Shown: positions 24,495 through 33,865 of the stretch, piece by piece | Layout: every line of letters starts with the position of its first letter | Numbering within the stretch: position 1 is the stretch's first letter | DNA from: DASSWG01 sp035705295 | GTDB lineage: Bacteria; Bacteroidota; Bacteroidia; Flavobacteriales; Flavobacteriaceae | Assembly (NCBI GenBank): GCA_035705295.1 | Contig: DASSWG010000143.1 | Location: 1-47,799, forward strand | Length of the DNA: 47,799 bases | Direction of reading: 5' to 3' | The notes under the pieces: generated by a model | Database searches by the model: none | Told to the model about the DNA's origin: nothing | Seen by the model: the letters and a program-made list of their open reading frames with translations, nothing else | Position numbers and translations under genes: made by a program

Positions 24495-27400
24495 ATGTAC
24501 CTCATTTTCGATACCGAAACCACCGGATTGCCCAAAAATTGGAACGCCCCCATCACCGATTCCGATAATTGGCCAAGGTGTATCCAAATTGCGTGGCAGC
24601 TCCATGATGAAATGGGGAAACTCATCGAGCATCAAGATTTTTTGGTGCGCCCGGAAGGTTTCGACATTCCTTACGATGCGGAACAAGTGCACGGAATTTC
24701 CACCGAACTTGCCAAAGAGGAAGGAGTCTCGCTGCAAGAAATGTTGTCGAAATTCAACGAAGCACTTTCAAAAACGAAATTTATCGTCGGGCAAAACCTC
24801 GGCTTCGACCTGAAAATTATGGGCGCGGAGTTTCACCGCATGCAAATGGAAACTTCTTTGCACCAACTTCCGGTATTGGACACGTGTACGGAAATCACGG
24901 CCAATTTGTGCAAATTGTCGGGCGGGCGCGGCGGAAAATTTAAATTGCCCACTTTGGGCGAGCTCCACGAACATTTGTTCCAAGAAACCTTTGCCGAAGC
25001 CCACAACGCCACCGCCGATGTGGAAGCCACCACGCGCTGTTTTTTGGAATTGGTGCGGTTGCGCATTTTTACGGAAAAGGAATTAAAAGTTTCCCCCGAT
25101 TATTTCGATACATTTTCCGAAACCAATGTTGGTCCGATTCCTTCCATCGGGTTGAAGCATGTCAACCTGAAAAAAGCTTCGGAAAACATTCGGAAAAAGC
25201 GGGAAAAAGTCGCGCCGGAAGAAAAAATTTCGGAAGAGGAATTGCAGGAAAACATCGAGGTGTTGGAAGAAAAAGAGTTTGCGCACCTCCACAACCACAG
25301 CCAATTTTCGATTTTGCAATCCACCATCAGCGTGAAAGATTTGGTGGCCGTGGCTTCTGAAAACCAAATGCCCGCTGTTGCCCTGACCGATCATGCGAAC
25401 ATGATGGGCGCTTTTCATTTCACAAACGAAATTGCAGCTCATAATCGAAAAATAAAAGCCCAAAAAGAAGAAGCTTCCGAAAAGGGGGAAGTTTTTAATG
25501 GGAAAGCACTAAAAGGAATCGTGGGCTGCGAATTTTTTGTGTGCGAAAACCGCTTGGACAAAACCCGGAAAGACCACGGCTACCAAATTGTTTTCTTGGC
25601 AAAAAACAAAAAAGGTTATCACAATTTGGCAAAAATGAGTTCTATCGCCTACACCGAAGGGTTTTATTACGTGCCACGAATCGATCGGGAAATTATTGAA
25701 AAATACAAAGATGATTTGATCGTGCTTTCGGGAAATTTGTACGGCGAAATCCCCAATAAATTATTGAACGTCGGCGAAAACCAAGCGGAAGAAGCCTTGT
25801 TGTGGTGGAAAAAAATGTTTCGAGGAGATTTCTACCTGGAAATCATGCGCCACGGTCAGGAAGACGAAGATCGCGCGAACGAAAGTTTGGTGAATTTTTC
25901 CCAAAAACACGGCGTGAAACTGATCGCCACGAACAACACCTATTATTGCGAGCAAAAAGACGCAAATGCGCACGATATTCTACTTTGTGTAAAGGACGGC
26001 GAAAAACAAGCTACGCCAATTGGCCGCGGCCGCGGTTATCGATACGGGTTGCCCAATCAGGAGTATTATTTCAAGTCCTCCGAAGAAATGAAAGCGCTTT
26101 TCAAGGACTTACCGGAAGCCATTTCGAACATCGGGGAAATTGTCGATAAAATCGAGCCGTTCGAATTGGCGCGCGAAGTATTGTTGCCCAAATTCAACAT
26201 CCCCGAAAAATTTGTCGATCCGCAAGATGAATTGGACGGAAAAAATCGCGGCGAAAATGCGTATTTAAAACATTTGACCTATCTGGGCGCCGAAAAACGT
26301 TACGGCGAACTCAGCGAAGAGATAAAAACCCGCATCGATTTTGAGTTGTCGGTCATTGAAAATACCGGTTATCCAGGGTATTTTTTGATTGTGGAAGATT
26401 TTATCCGAGAGGCCCGAAACATGGGCGTTTCCGTAGGTCCCGGGCGTGGTTCCGCGGCGGGGAGTGTGGTCGCTTTTTGTTTGTGGATCACCAACATTGA
26501 CCCCATTAAATACGATTTGCTTTTTGAGCGGTTTTTGAATCCCGACCGGGTGAGCATGCCCGATATTGACATTGATTTTGACGACGAAGGAAGGAGCAAA
26601 GTCTTGGATTATGTGATCGAGAAATACGGAAGCAACCAAGTGGCGCAAATTATCACCTATGGAACCATGGCGGCAAAATCTGCCATTCGCGATACCGCCC
26701 GGGTGTTGGATTTGCCCCTGAACGAAGCCGACCGTATCGCGAAATTGATTCCCGATATGTCGAAATTGAACAAAATTTTCGCTTTGGACGAAAAAGGGAT
26801 CCGGTCCAAATTTAGAGGAGAAGACGTTGACAAAATCAACGAATTGCTCAACATTTCCGAAGGGGAAGATTTGGAGGCCGAAACCGTGAACCAAGCGCGA
26901 ATTTTGGAAGGTTCGGTCCGAAATACGGGAATTCACGCTTGCGGGGTCATTATCACGCCCAGCGATATTACCAATTATGTTCCGGTGGCCACAGCGAAAG
27001 ATTCCGATTTGTACGTCACCCAATTCGACAACTCCGTCGTGGAAGCTGCCGGCTTGTTGAAAATGGATTTCTTGGGATTGAAAACCTTGACTTTGATCAA
27101 AGACACGGTTTCCATTGTCAAAGGCCGGCATAATATTGAATTGGATCCGGAAAATTTTCCGCTGGACGACGAAAAAACCTACGAATTGTTCCAACGCGGC
27201 GACACTGTAGGGATTTTTCAATACGAATCCGTTGGAATGCAAAAACACATGAAAGTGTTGAAACCCACGGTTTTTGAAGATTTGATCGCGATGAACGCAC
27301 TCTATCGTCCGGGTCCGATGGAATACATTCCAAGTTTTATTGCCCGAAAACACGGCGAGGAAGAAATTACTTATGACCTTCCGGCGATGGAGGAATTGCT

Positions 27401-28883
27401 GGAAGAAACCTACGGCATTACGGTCTATCAAGAGCAAGTGATGTTGCTTTCGCAAAAACTCGCGGGATTCACCAAAGGCGAAGCAGACGTTTTGCGAAAA
27501 GCGATGGGGAAAAAGTTGGTTCCCGTGTTGGCAAAAATGAAGCCGAAATTCATCGAGCAAGCTTCCGCAAAAGGCCACGATCCGGAAAAACTGGAAAAGG
27601 TATGGAAAGATTGGGAGGCTTTTGCTAGTTACGCGTTCAATAAATCACATTCCACTTGCTACGCTTGGATCGCCTACCAAACCGCTTATTTGAAAGCACA
27701 TTATCCGGCGGAATATATGGCTGCCGTGCTTTCGAACAACATGAACGACATCAAAAAAGTCACTTTTTTCATGGAAGAATGCAAACGCATGGGCTTGACG
27801 GTTTTGGGGCCGGATGTGAACGAATCCTATTCCAATTTCTCGGTGAACAAAGACAATGCGATCCGGTTTGGAATGGCCGCGATCAAAGGTGTGGGCGCCG
27901 CTGCTGTGCGGGCCATTGTTGAAGAACGCAAAAAAAACGGAGCATTTCGTTCGATTTTCGATATGGCAAAACGAATCGATTTACGTGCCGCCAACAAAAA
28001 AGCGTTTGAAAATTTGGCCGCGGCCGGTGGTTTCGACGGGTTTGGGGAAACCCACCGTGCACAATATTTCCACCATGCGGGCGACGGCATTACTTTTTTG
28101 GAAAAAGTGGTGAAATATGCCACGCGGTTTCAAGAAAGTCAAAATTCGTCGCAGGTAAGTTTGTTCGGGGAAAGCAGCGAAGTCCAAATTCCCGAACCGG
28201 AAATTCCACCTTGCGAAGTTTGGGCCACGATGGAAAAACTGAAACGTGAAAAAGAAGTGGTGGGCATCTATATTTCCGGCCATCCGTTGGACGATTTCAA
28301 AAGTGAAATGGCCTATTTCTGCAATTGCAACCTAAAAACTTTTTCCAATTTGGAAGAAAACACCAACCGCGAACTTTCTTTTGGCGGGGTCATCACGGAA
28401 GTGAAACATTTGACGAGCAAAATGGGAAAAGGTTTTGCAAAATTCACCTTGGAAGATTATGACGAACACCATGACTTTATGATTTTCGGCGAGGAATATT
28501 TGAAATTCCGCCATTTTTTGGTGCCCAATTCGTTTGTGCACATCAAAACTTTCGTAAAAGAAGGCTTCACCAATCGCGAAACGGGCAGAAAATACGACCC
28601 AAAAATTCAGTTCAATTCCTTCAAACAATTACAGGACGTGATGGACACTTATGCAAAAAAACTCACCATTCAATTGAACATCGACGATCTTAAAGAAGAA
28701 CGGATCACAGGATTGAAAGACATTTTCAAAGCGCACAAAGGCGATCATTTGTTGAATTTTGTGGTTTATGAAATGAACGAAGAAGTAAAGCTCCACATGC
28801 CGAGCAAGCGCCAAAAAGTAAAAATTTCACAGGAGTTGTTGGATTCGTTGAAAGAGTTGGATGTTTACTATAAGGTGAATTGA
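24495..28883 (+). CDS. dnaE: DNA polymerase III subunit alpha with N-terminal 3'-5' exonuclease
   Basis: This 1462-residue replicative polymerase carries its own proofreading domain. Residues 1-190 are a DEDDh exonuclease: Asp6 and Glu8 in FDTETTG, Asp105 in NLGFDLKIMG, and His170 with Asp175 in HNATADVEATT. A charged linker (about 225-260) leads to the PHP domain starting HLHNHSQFS at 264. The polymerase core has GPGRGSAAGSVVAF and the catalytic PDIDIDF (Asp690 and Asp692). YRPGPMEYIPSFIARKHG and a C-terminal OB-like part (LSFGGVITEVKHLTSKMGKG) follow. Unlike PolC, the exonuclease is added in front of PHP, not inserted into it. The arrangement is known for DnaE of Bacteroidota. Confidence 0.96.
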   Translation: MYLIFDTETTGLPKNWNAPITDSDNWPRCIQIAWQLHDEMGKLIEHQDFLVRPEGFDIPYDAEQVHGISTELAKEEGVSLQEMLSKFNEALSKTKFIVGQNLGFDLKIMGAEFHRMQMETSLHQLPVLDTCTEITANLCKLSGGRGGKFKLPTLGELHEHLFQETFAEAHNATADVEATTRCFLELVRLRIFTEKELKVSPDYFDTFSETNVGPIPSIGLKHVNLKKASENIRKKREKVAPEEKISEEELQENIEVLEEKEFAHLHNHSQFSILQSTISVKDLVAVASENQMPAVALTDHANMMGAFHFTNEIAAHNRKIKAQKEEASEKGEVFNGKALKGIVGCEFFVCENRLDKTRKDHGYQIVFLAKNKKGYHNLAKMSSIAYTEGFYYVPRIDREIIEKYKDDLIVLSGNLYGEIPNKLLNVGENQAEEALLWWKKMFRGDFYLEIMRHGQEDEDRANESLVNFSQKHGVKLIATNNTYYCEQKDANAHDILLCVKDGEKQATPIGRGRGYRYGLPNQEYYFKSSEEMKALFKDLPEAISNIGEIVDKIEPFELAREVLLPKFNIPEKFVDPQDELDGKNRGENAYLKHLTYLGAEKRYGELSEEIKTRIDFELSVIENTGYPGYFLIVEDFIREARNMGVSVGPGRGSAAGSVVAFCLWITNIDPIKYDLLFERFLNPDRVSMPDIDIDFDDEGRSKVLDYVIEKYGSNQVAQIITYGTMAAKSAIRDTARVLDLPLNEADRIAKLIPDMSKLNKIFALDEKGIRSKFRGEDVDKINELLNISEGEDLEAETVNQARILEGSVRNTGIHACGVIITPSDITNYVPVATAKDSDLYVTQFDNSVVEAAGLLKMDFLGLKTLTLIKDTVSIVKGRHNIELDPENFPLDDEKTYELFQRGDTVGIFQYESVGMQKHMKVLKPTVFEDLIAMNALYRPGPMEYIPSFIARKHGEEEITYDLPAMEELLEETYGITVYQEQVMLLSQKLAGFTKGEADVLRKAMGKKLVPVLAKMKPKFIEQASAKGHDPEKLEKVWKDWEAFASYAFNKSHSTCYAWIAYQTAYLKAHYPAEYMAAVLSNNMNDIKKVTFFMEECKRMGLTVLGPDVNESYSNFSVNKDNAIRFGMAAIKGVGAAAVRAIVEERKKNGAFRSIFDMAKRIDLRAANKKAFENLAAAGGFDGFGETHRAQYFHHAGDGITFLEKVVKYATRFQESQNSSQVSLFGESSEVQIPEPEIPPCEVWATMEKLKREKEVVGIYISGHPLDDFKSEMAYFCNCNLKTFSNLEENTNRELSFGGVITEVKHLTSKMGKGFAKFTLEDYDEHHDFMIFGEEYLKFRHFLVPNSFVHIKTFVKEGFTNRETGRKYDPKIQFNSFKQLQDVMDTYAKKLTIQLNIDDLKEERITGLKDIFKAHKGDHLLNFVVYEMNEEVKLHMPSKRQKVKISQELLDSLKELDVYYKVN

Positions 28884-28963
28884 GGTTGATCCATTATAAA
28901 TTCCACCAATCCATTGATAACCGAATACAATCCAGCGCGTTTCATTTCAAGGAAAATAATGAT

Positions 28964-28971
28964 TACTTTTG
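28964..28971 (+). promoter_or_regulatory. -7 box for trxA
   Basis: TACTTTTG matches TAnnTTTG and lies 28 bases before the ATG at 29000. It excludes the upstream in-frame start at 28880. Confidence 0.65.
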
Positions 28972-28999
28972 TTCCATTAAAAACACAAACACAAAACTT

Positions 29000-29317
29000 A
29001 TGGCACTCGAAATAACAGATGCAAACTTTGACGAAACCGTTTTGAAAAGCGACAAACCCGTAATGGTCGATTTTTGGGCCGCTTGGTGTGGACCGTGCAG
29101 AATGGTGGGCCCAATCATCGATGAAATCAGCAGTGAATATGACGGAAAAGCAGTGGTCGGAAAACTGGACGTGGACGCCAATCAAGAATTTGCCGCAAAA
29201 TATGGAGTACGGAATATTCCCACGGTATTGGTTTTCAAGGATGGCGAAGTGGTGAACCGGCAAGTGGGGGTTTCCCCAAAAACTGCCTACGCGGAAGCTT
29301 TGGACGCGGTTTTATAG
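29000..29317 (+). CDS. trxA: Thioredoxin
   Basis: This 105-residue cytoplasmic thioredoxin has the active site WCGPC (Cys30 and Cys33 in FWAAWCGPCRM), the buried Asp in VMVDFW and the cis-Pro in NIPTVLVFKDG. Length and sequence are standard. It reduces disulfides of ribonucleotide reductase, peroxiredoxins and other enzymes. It has its own promoter box upstream and a hairpin terminator downstream, so it is a single-gene unit behind dnaE. Confidence 0.96.
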   Translation: MALEITDANFDETVLKSDKPVMVDFWAAWCGPCRMVGPIIDEISSEYDGKAVVGKLDVDANQEFAAKYGVRNIPTVLVFKDGEVVNRQVGVSPKTAYAEALDAVL

Positions 29318-29355
29318 AAACAGCATCGAAAAAAAATTTGAAAAAGAAAGAAATC

Positions 29356-29384
29356 AGCTCGGCAATTTTGTCGGGCTTTTTTTG
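29356..29384 (+). terminator. intrinsic terminator of trxA
   Basis: A nine-pair stem AGCTCGGCA/TGTCGGGCT (29356-29364 with 29369-29377, two G-U pairs) has loop ATTT and is followed by a run of seven T. Confidence 0.85.
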
Positions 29385-29424
29385 TTTTCAATTTGAAAAG
29401 AACGGAGAATCGGTCAAATTTTTG

Positions 29425-29432
29425 TAATCTTG
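29425..29432 (+). promoter_or_regulatory. -7 box for the DUF58 gene
   Basis: TAATCTTG is one mismatch from TAnnTTTG and lies 18 bases before the ATG at 29451. Confidence 0.45.
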
Positions 29433-29450
29433 GGAAAGAATTGAATTTTT

Positions 29451-30380
29451 ATGGATTTACAACAAGAGGTAAACAAAACCAGCGGGTTCACCAACATTGA
29501 ATTGTTGGCGAACCAAGTGGTGGAAGGTTTTATTTCCGGAATGCACAAAAGTCCGTTCCACGGGTTTTCGGCGGAATTTGCCGAACATAAAATCTACAAT
29601 AGCGGCGAAAGCACCAAGCACATCGATTGGAAGTTGTTCGCCAAAACCGACAAACTCTACACCAAACGCTACGAAGAAGAAACCAACTTGCGCGCGCATT
29701 TGATCATTGACAATTCTTCGTCGATGCATTATCCGGGAGTAAAAAAATTGGGCATCGATTCGCTCAACAAGATTGGGTTTGCAGCATTGGCCGCGGCTTG
29801 TTTGATGAATATTTTAAAAAAACAGCGCGACGCCGTTGGGTTGAGCGTCTACAGCGACACCTATGATTTTTACGCGCCGGAAAAAGGAAGCGGACGCCAC
29901 CACCAAATGTTGTTGGACATTTTGAACAAAACAGCGGCCGAACCGGTAAAAAAGGTACGGACCGAAACCTATGCAAACTTGCATTTGATCGCCGAAAAAA
30001 TAAAACGGCGTTCCTTGATTTTTTTGTTCACCGATATGTTCCAAACTTCCGAAACCGATGAAAAACTTTTTGCTGCTTTGCGCCATTTGAAATACAACAA
30101 ACATGAAGTGGTTTTGTTCCACACTTTTGACGGCTCAAAAGAATTGAACTTCGATTTCGACAATTCGCCCAAACGCTATGTTGATGTGGAAACCGGTGAA
30201 CACATCGATTTGTATTCCGAAAACATCAAGGAAAACTACGAAAAAGCGGTCCAAAATTATTTCGAAACCTTGAAAATGAAATGTGCGCAATACCAAATCA
30301 AGTACGTTGCCGCGGACACCACTAAAAATTTCAACAAAATACTCACCACTTACATGGTTGAACGTCAGAAATTTCGGTAA
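29451..30380 (+). CDS. DUF58 domain-containing protein (VWA-like)
   Basis: This 309-residue protein has the DUF58 core: FHGFSAEFAEHKIYNSGEST, then HIDWKLFAKTDKLYTKRYEEE. A von Willebrand A-like metal site follows at LIIDNSSSM (DxSxS). It has no signal peptide or membrane helix, so it is probably cytoplasmic. DUF58 proteins usually act with MoxR-type AAA ATPases and BatA/BatD proteins, but here none is adjacent, so it stands as an orphan in this window. The role is not established; a scaffold or chaperone function is the common inference. Confidence 0.92.
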   Translation: MDLQQEVNKTSGFTNIELLANQVVEGFISGMHKSPFHGFSAEFAEHKIYNSGESTKHIDWKLFAKTDKLYTKRYEEETNLRAHLIIDNSSSMHYPGVKKLGIDSLNKIGFAALAAACLMNILKKQRDAVGLSVYSDTYDFYAPEKGSGRHHQMLLDILNKTAAEPVKKVRTETYANLHLIAEKIKRRSLIFLFTDMFQTSETDEKLFAALRHLKYNKHEVVLFHTFDGSKELNFDFDNSPKRYVDVETGEHIDLYSENIKENYEKAVQNYFETLKMKCAQYQIKYVAADTTKNFNKILTTYMVERQKFR

Positions 30381-30439
30381 TTATTTTGCAGTATTCTCAA
30401 AAATGCAAAAAACAACTTGTGCAAACTAAAAATCCAATG

Positions 30440-30447
30440 TATATTTG
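30440..30447 (+). promoter_or_regulatory. -7 box for tRNA-Asp
   Basis: TATATTTG matches TAnnTTTG and lies 40 bases before the tRNA 5' end. Confidence 0.65.
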
Positions 30448-30487
30448 CCACCGTTTCCAGAAAAAGGAAAAGGTTCATAATATTATT

Positions 30488-30561
30488 GGTCTGGTAGTTC
30501 AGTTGGTTAGAATGCCTGCCTGTCACGCAGGAGGTCGCGAGTTCGAGTCTCGTCCAGACCG
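30488..30561 (+). tRNA. tRNA-Asp (anticodon GTC)
   Basis: A full 74-nt cloverleaf is present: acceptor GGTCTGG/CCAGACC, D arm GTTC..GAAT, anticodon stem CCTGC/GCAGG with loop CTGTCAC giving GTC, T loop TTCGAGT and discriminator G. CCA is not encoded. It is followed within five bases by a short hairpin. Confidence 0.97.
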
Positions 30562-30565
30562 CACA

Positions 30566-30585
30566 ATTCCCGTGAAAACGGGAAT
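30566..30585 (+). repeat. 20-nt ATTCC...GGAAT hairpin repeat after tRNA-Asp
   Basis: A perfect 8-bp stem ATTCCCGT/ACGGGAAT with loop GAAA is followed by CTT. It is one of three related 20-nt hairpins in the window (others at 35636-35655 and 39679-39698) that share the trailing AATCTT. It may also help end the tRNA transcript, but the T run is weak. Confidence 0.75.
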
Positions 30586-30602
30586 CTTATGAAGTTGTGT
30601 TG

Positions 30603-30622
30603 CTCCCCAATTTATTGGGGAG
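30603..30622. repeat. CTCCCCAAT/ATTGGGGAG palindrome
   Basis: A near-continuous palindrome (9-nt arms, 2-nt centre) lies between the tRNA-Asp hairpin and a second terminator. A function is not apparent; it could add to transcript-end structure. Confidence 0.6.
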
Positions 30623-30648
30623 AAGGTTTACAAAGTTGAACCGATGAG

Positions 30649-30682
30649 AAGCTTTTTCACTTTGAGTGAAGGGGCTTTTTTG
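30649..30682 (+). terminator. intrinsic terminator downstream of tRNA-Asp
   Basis: A 13-pair stem including four G-U pairs (30649-30661 with 30665-30677) has a tight TTG loop followed by TTTTTTG and more T. This is the strongest stop signal for the tRNA-Asp transcript. Confidence 0.75.
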
Positions 30683-30764
30683 TTTTTTGGGATATTCAAA
30701 ACCCAACAACTATTTTCTCCAAAACTTTTTTGCGGCGATGCTTTCTTTATTTATTCAAATAACT

Positions 30765-30772
30765 TATTTTCG
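30765..30772 (+). promoter_or_regulatory. -7 box for the PpiD-type gene
   Basis: TATTTTCG is one mismatch from TAnnTTTG and lies 27 bases before the ATG at 30800. Confidence 0.45.
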
Positions 30773-30799
30773 CCCACTATATTAAGATAAACATAAAAA

Positions 30800-32935
30800 A
30801 TGGCAGTATTAAATAAAATCAGGGAGCGCTCGGTGTTTTTGATCGTGATCATTGCATTGGCATTGTTCTCTTTTGTGTTGGCAGATGTGATCCGAAACGG
30901 CGGTTTTTCTTCCCGAAAATCGCAAAGCACCATTGCGACCATCAATGGCGAGGACGTCGATCGACAGGAATTTGCACAGCAAGTGGAAAATTTTCAGCAA
31001 AACATGCGTCAAGAAATGACGACCATGCAAGCCGTGAAACAAGTTTGGGATTCAAAAACACGGTCGGTTTTGTTGCAACAACAATTCGAAGAATTGGGAA
31101 TTCGTGTCGGCGAGGCCCAGATCATTGAAATATTGCAGCAACAATTGGCAGGCAACCCTAATTTTTCCGATGAAAACGGGTTTTTCGATTATGGCGTACT
31201 GCAAGAATATGTTGCCAATTTAAAAGCAACTTCGCCCGAAGCTTATCGGCAGTGGGTCAATTATGAAGAAAGCGTGGCGCAAAGTGCCAAGGCAAAAATC
31301 TATTTCAACATGATCCGTGCCGGAATTGGTGCTACTTTAATTGAAGGAAAACAAGCCTATCATCTTGAAAACGATAACATCAACATTCAATTTGTGCAAA
31401 TTCCATACACTTCCATTGAAAATGTGGAAGTAAGCGATTCCGAAATCGCGGCCTATGTGGAAGCGCATCCGGTGGAATTCAAAGCCGAAGCTTCGCGCGA
31501 CATACAATACGTGTTGTTCGAGCAAAAACCTTCTGCCGAAGATGAAAAAGCGGTGAAAGAGGAAATCGTTGCTTTGATGAAAAACCGGGTCGAGTACAAT
31601 TCCGTTACCGGAACCAACGACACCATCCAAGGATTTAAAAACACCCAAAACATGGAGGAGTTCATCAATCGGAATTCCGACATGAAATTTCAAGATGTAT
31701 TTTTGTTCAAAAGCGATCTTCCCACAGAAATTGCCGATAAAATTTTCAGCCTGAACGAAGGCGAAACATATGGGCCTTACAAACACAACAATTCTTGGAA
31801 CGTGACCAAAATTATGGAGGTGAAGCAACTTGCCGATTCGGCGAAAGCCAACCATATTTTGATTTCCTATGAAGGCCTTTCCACCGGAGCGGGATTGACT
31901 CGTACCAAAGAAGAAGCAAAAACCTTGGCCGATAGTTTGCTGAACGTGTTGCAAGCCGATGCTGAAAAATTTGCGGAGATCGCCGCCGAATATTCCGCCG
32001 ATAATTCCAATAAAGACAAAGCGGGCGATTTGGGCTGGCTCAACTATGGAATGGCTCCCGAATTTAAAACTTTTAACACCTTCGTTTTTTCCCACGAAGC
32101 TGGTGATATGGGGATCGTGGAAACCAATTTTGGCTTTCACATTGTTGCGGTAAAAGAACTGACGGAGCCACAAAAAGCGGTTAAAATAGCGAATTTGTCA
32201 AGAGCGATCGAACCTTCCGAAAAAACCGTCAACGATTTGTTCACCCAAGCCACCACCTTTGAAATCAATGCGGGAGAAAAAGGTTTCAACGAAGCGGTGA
32301 AGACTGGAAAATATACCGCGAAACCTGTAAAAGGAATCAAAGCTTTGGATGAAAACCTACCGGGAATCGGTCCAAAACGCGAGATCGTACAGTGGGCTTT
32401 TGAAGAGGCTACCGAAGTTGGCAGCATTCGCCGTTTCGATGTCAATGGCGGATATGCGGTGGTGCAAATTACTGCAAAACAACCCGAAGGCTTGATGAAC
32501 ACCGAAAAAGCTTCGGCTACCGTTACGCCTATTTTGAAAAAAGAAAAGAAAGCGGCGATGATCAAAGAGAAAATTACCGCAACAACGCTTTCTGAAATCG
32601 CAGCGAACCAAGGGGTAAGTGTACAATCCGCAAGTGCGGTGAACCTTGGAAACCCTATGATCCCCGGAGCTGGTTTGGAACCAAAAGTGATCGGCACCGC
32701 TTTTTCATTGAAAGAAGGAGTTGTAAGCCAACCAATTGCTGGCGAAAAAGGCGTGTTCGTGGTGAAACTAATACAGCGGAACGAAGCACCCGATTTGGCG
32801 TCGTACGCAACCATCGCCGAGTTGGAAACCGAAGAACGCACCGCCAAAATTGCGGGCGCGAACGGAACGGGAAGAGTAGTGGAAGCCTTGAAAAACAATG
32901 CCGAAATAGAAGATCGACGGGCGGTTTTTTATTAA
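30800..32935 (+). CDS. PpiD/SurA-type peptidylprolyl isomerase, membrane anchored
   Basis: This 711-residue periplasmic chaperone is anchored by one N-terminal helix (FLIVIIALALFSFVLADVI, about 13-31). The SurA-N-like helical region follows (TIATINGEDVDRQEFAQQVE onward, about 45-190). A parvulin-like domain is centred at about residues 345-450 (ADSAKANHILISYEG, then YSADNSNKDKAGDLGWL and TNFGFHIVAVKEL). A C-terminal part with a second, degenerate rotamase-like stretch completes the protein. It should assist folding of exported and outer-membrane proteins. It is a single-gene unit ended by a strong hairpin. Confidence 0.93.
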   Translation: MAVLNKIRERSVFLIVIIALALFSFVLADVIRNGGFSSRKSQSTIATINGEDVDRQEFAQQVENFQQNMRQEMTTMQAVKQVWDSKTRSVLLQQQFEELGIRVGEAQIIEILQQQLAGNPNFSDENGFFDYGVLQEYVANLKATSPEAYRQWVNYEESVAQSAKAKIYFNMIRAGIGATLIEGKQAYHLENDNINIQFVQIPYTSIENVEVSDSEIAAYVEAHPVEFKAEASRDIQYVLFEQKPSAEDEKAVKEEIVALMKNRVEYNSVTGTNDTIQGFKNTQNMEEFINRNSDMKFQDVFLFKSDLPTEIADKIFSLNEGETYGPYKHNNSWNVTKIMEVKQLADSAKANHILISYEGLSTGAGLTRTKEEAKTLADSLLNVLQADAEKFAEIAAEYSADNSNKDKAGDLGWLNYGMAPEFKTFNTFVFSHEAGDMGIVETNFGFHIVAVKELTEPQKAVKIANLSRAIEPSEKTVNDLFTQATTFEINAGEKGFNEAVKTGKYTAKPVKGIKALDENLPGIGPKREIVQWAFEEATEVGSIRRFDVNGGYAVVQITAKQPEGLMNTEKASATVTPILKKEKKAAMIKEKITATTLSEIAANQGVSVQSASAVNLGNPMIPGAGLEPKVIGTAFSLKEGVVSQPIAGEKGVFVVKLIQRNEAPDLASYATIAELETEERTAKIAGANGTGRVVEALKNNAEIEDRRAVFY

Positions 32936-32960
32936 CAAATAAATTCCTTCAATATATAGA

Positions 32961-32997
32961 AAAACCTTCAGCGTTTCGAAACGTTGAAGGTTTTTTT
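32961..32997 (+). terminator. terminator of the PpiD-type gene, repeat-like palindrome
   Basis: Arms AAAACCTTCAGCG (32961-32973) and CGTTGAAGGTTTT (32982-32994) enclose TTTCGAAA and are followed by further T. The sequence looks like a dispersed Bacteroidota palindrome reused as a terminator. Confidence 0.8.
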
Positions 32998-33065
32998 AAT
33001 CTTGTAAAAACTGTATCAGTCCGAACTATCCTAACATAGTTATTTGAAATATAGATAAGAATTTT

Positions 33066-33184
33066 TAACCGCAGAGATCGCAAAGTTTACGCAAAGTTCG
33101 CCAAGTATTACAAACTGATTTTCATCCCGATATTCTATCGGGATTGCGGCCTTTGCGTATTTTTTCTTGGTGCCTTTGCGGTTA
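33066..33184. repeat. TAACCGCA...TGCGGTTA intergenic repeat
   Basis: The 119-bp element is bounded by TAACCGCA (33066-33073) and TGCGGTTA (33177-33184). It contains several CGCAAAG/CTTTGCG units and an inner perfect hairpin ATCCCGAT-ATTCT-ATCGGGAT (33124-33144). A shorter relative is at 41608-41672. It occupies most of the 322-base gap between convergent genes; nothing coding was seen there. Confidence 0.75.
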
Positions 33185-33257
33185 TTAAATCTTTGTCAAA
33201 CAAGCATTTAAACACACTGATTAGTTACCAAAAACTTTTTAAGGAATCATTTTGATC

Positions 33258-33782
33258 TTATTCCGGCGGATAATTTCCCAAAGCTTCCCCGATCAATTCT
33301 TTAAAGAACAAGCTGCGTTCCTTCGGATCCATTTGTGGGTTGAACCGACTTTCGATAACGGTTTGCCAAAAAAGCACGTTTGAGGGCCATTCCACAAACT
33401 CAATGGTAAGGCTCATATACGTGTCTGGCCCGCCAACGGGAATTCCGCCCGAAACGCCCACGCCCACATTTCCGCCACCGCCGCCAATACCAAGTCCGAT
33501 ACGGCTTCCTGAAGGTCTTGTTGTATAGGATGCATACAAATTGATCTTAAAATCGGGAGAAGCATTTTTTACAAAGCCTTTTGTTGCCAATACGGAATCG
33601 ATTGCTTCAAAAACACGTCCGGTGTCCAAATCGCTCAAGCCCGTGTCCATTTCGGAATAAAATTGATAGCTTTTGTATTTCGAAAAATCGGCTTGCCGGT
33701 CGTAATCGTAGAAAAATTGAGGCCCTGCACAAGAACTGAAAAACAATGTGGCAACTGTCAAAAGGAGAAAAAGCTTTTTCAT
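33258..33782 (-). CDS. DUF4136 domain-containing lipoprotein
   Basis: This 174-residue lipoprotein begins MKKLFLLLTVATLFFSSCAG, with the lipidated Cys at 18. The DUF4136 pattern follows: FFYDYDRQADFSKYKSYQFY near the N-terminus, a Gly-rich loop (GIGGGGGNVGVGVSGG) and a C-terminal ALGNYPP. Members are periplasmic or outer-membrane lipoproteins of unknown function. The ATG at 33782 is chosen because it starts the lipoprotein signal; the frame to 33818 would add a hydrophilic extension. Confidence 0.9.
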   Translation of the reverse strand: MKKLFLLLTVATLFFSSCAGPQFFYDYDRQADFSKYKSYQFYSEMDTGLSDLDTGRVFEAIDSVLATKGFVKNASPDFKINLYASYTTRPSGSRIGLGIGGGGGNVGVGVSGGIPVGGPDTYMSLTIEFVEWPSNVLFWQTVIESRFNPQMDPKERSLFFKELIGEALGNYPPE

Positions 33783-33865
33783 TGGGAGTGATTTTTTACT
33801 AAAATTAGTAAAAACCATTCCCCGTCAAAATTTTTTTGAGAAGATTAACACTTTTGAACGTTCAA

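Noticed and set aside
26265..27578. 437-codon open frame on the minus strand inside dnaE
   Set aside because: It lies entirely within the strongly supported polymerase core and has no recognisable domain; it is a composition shadow.
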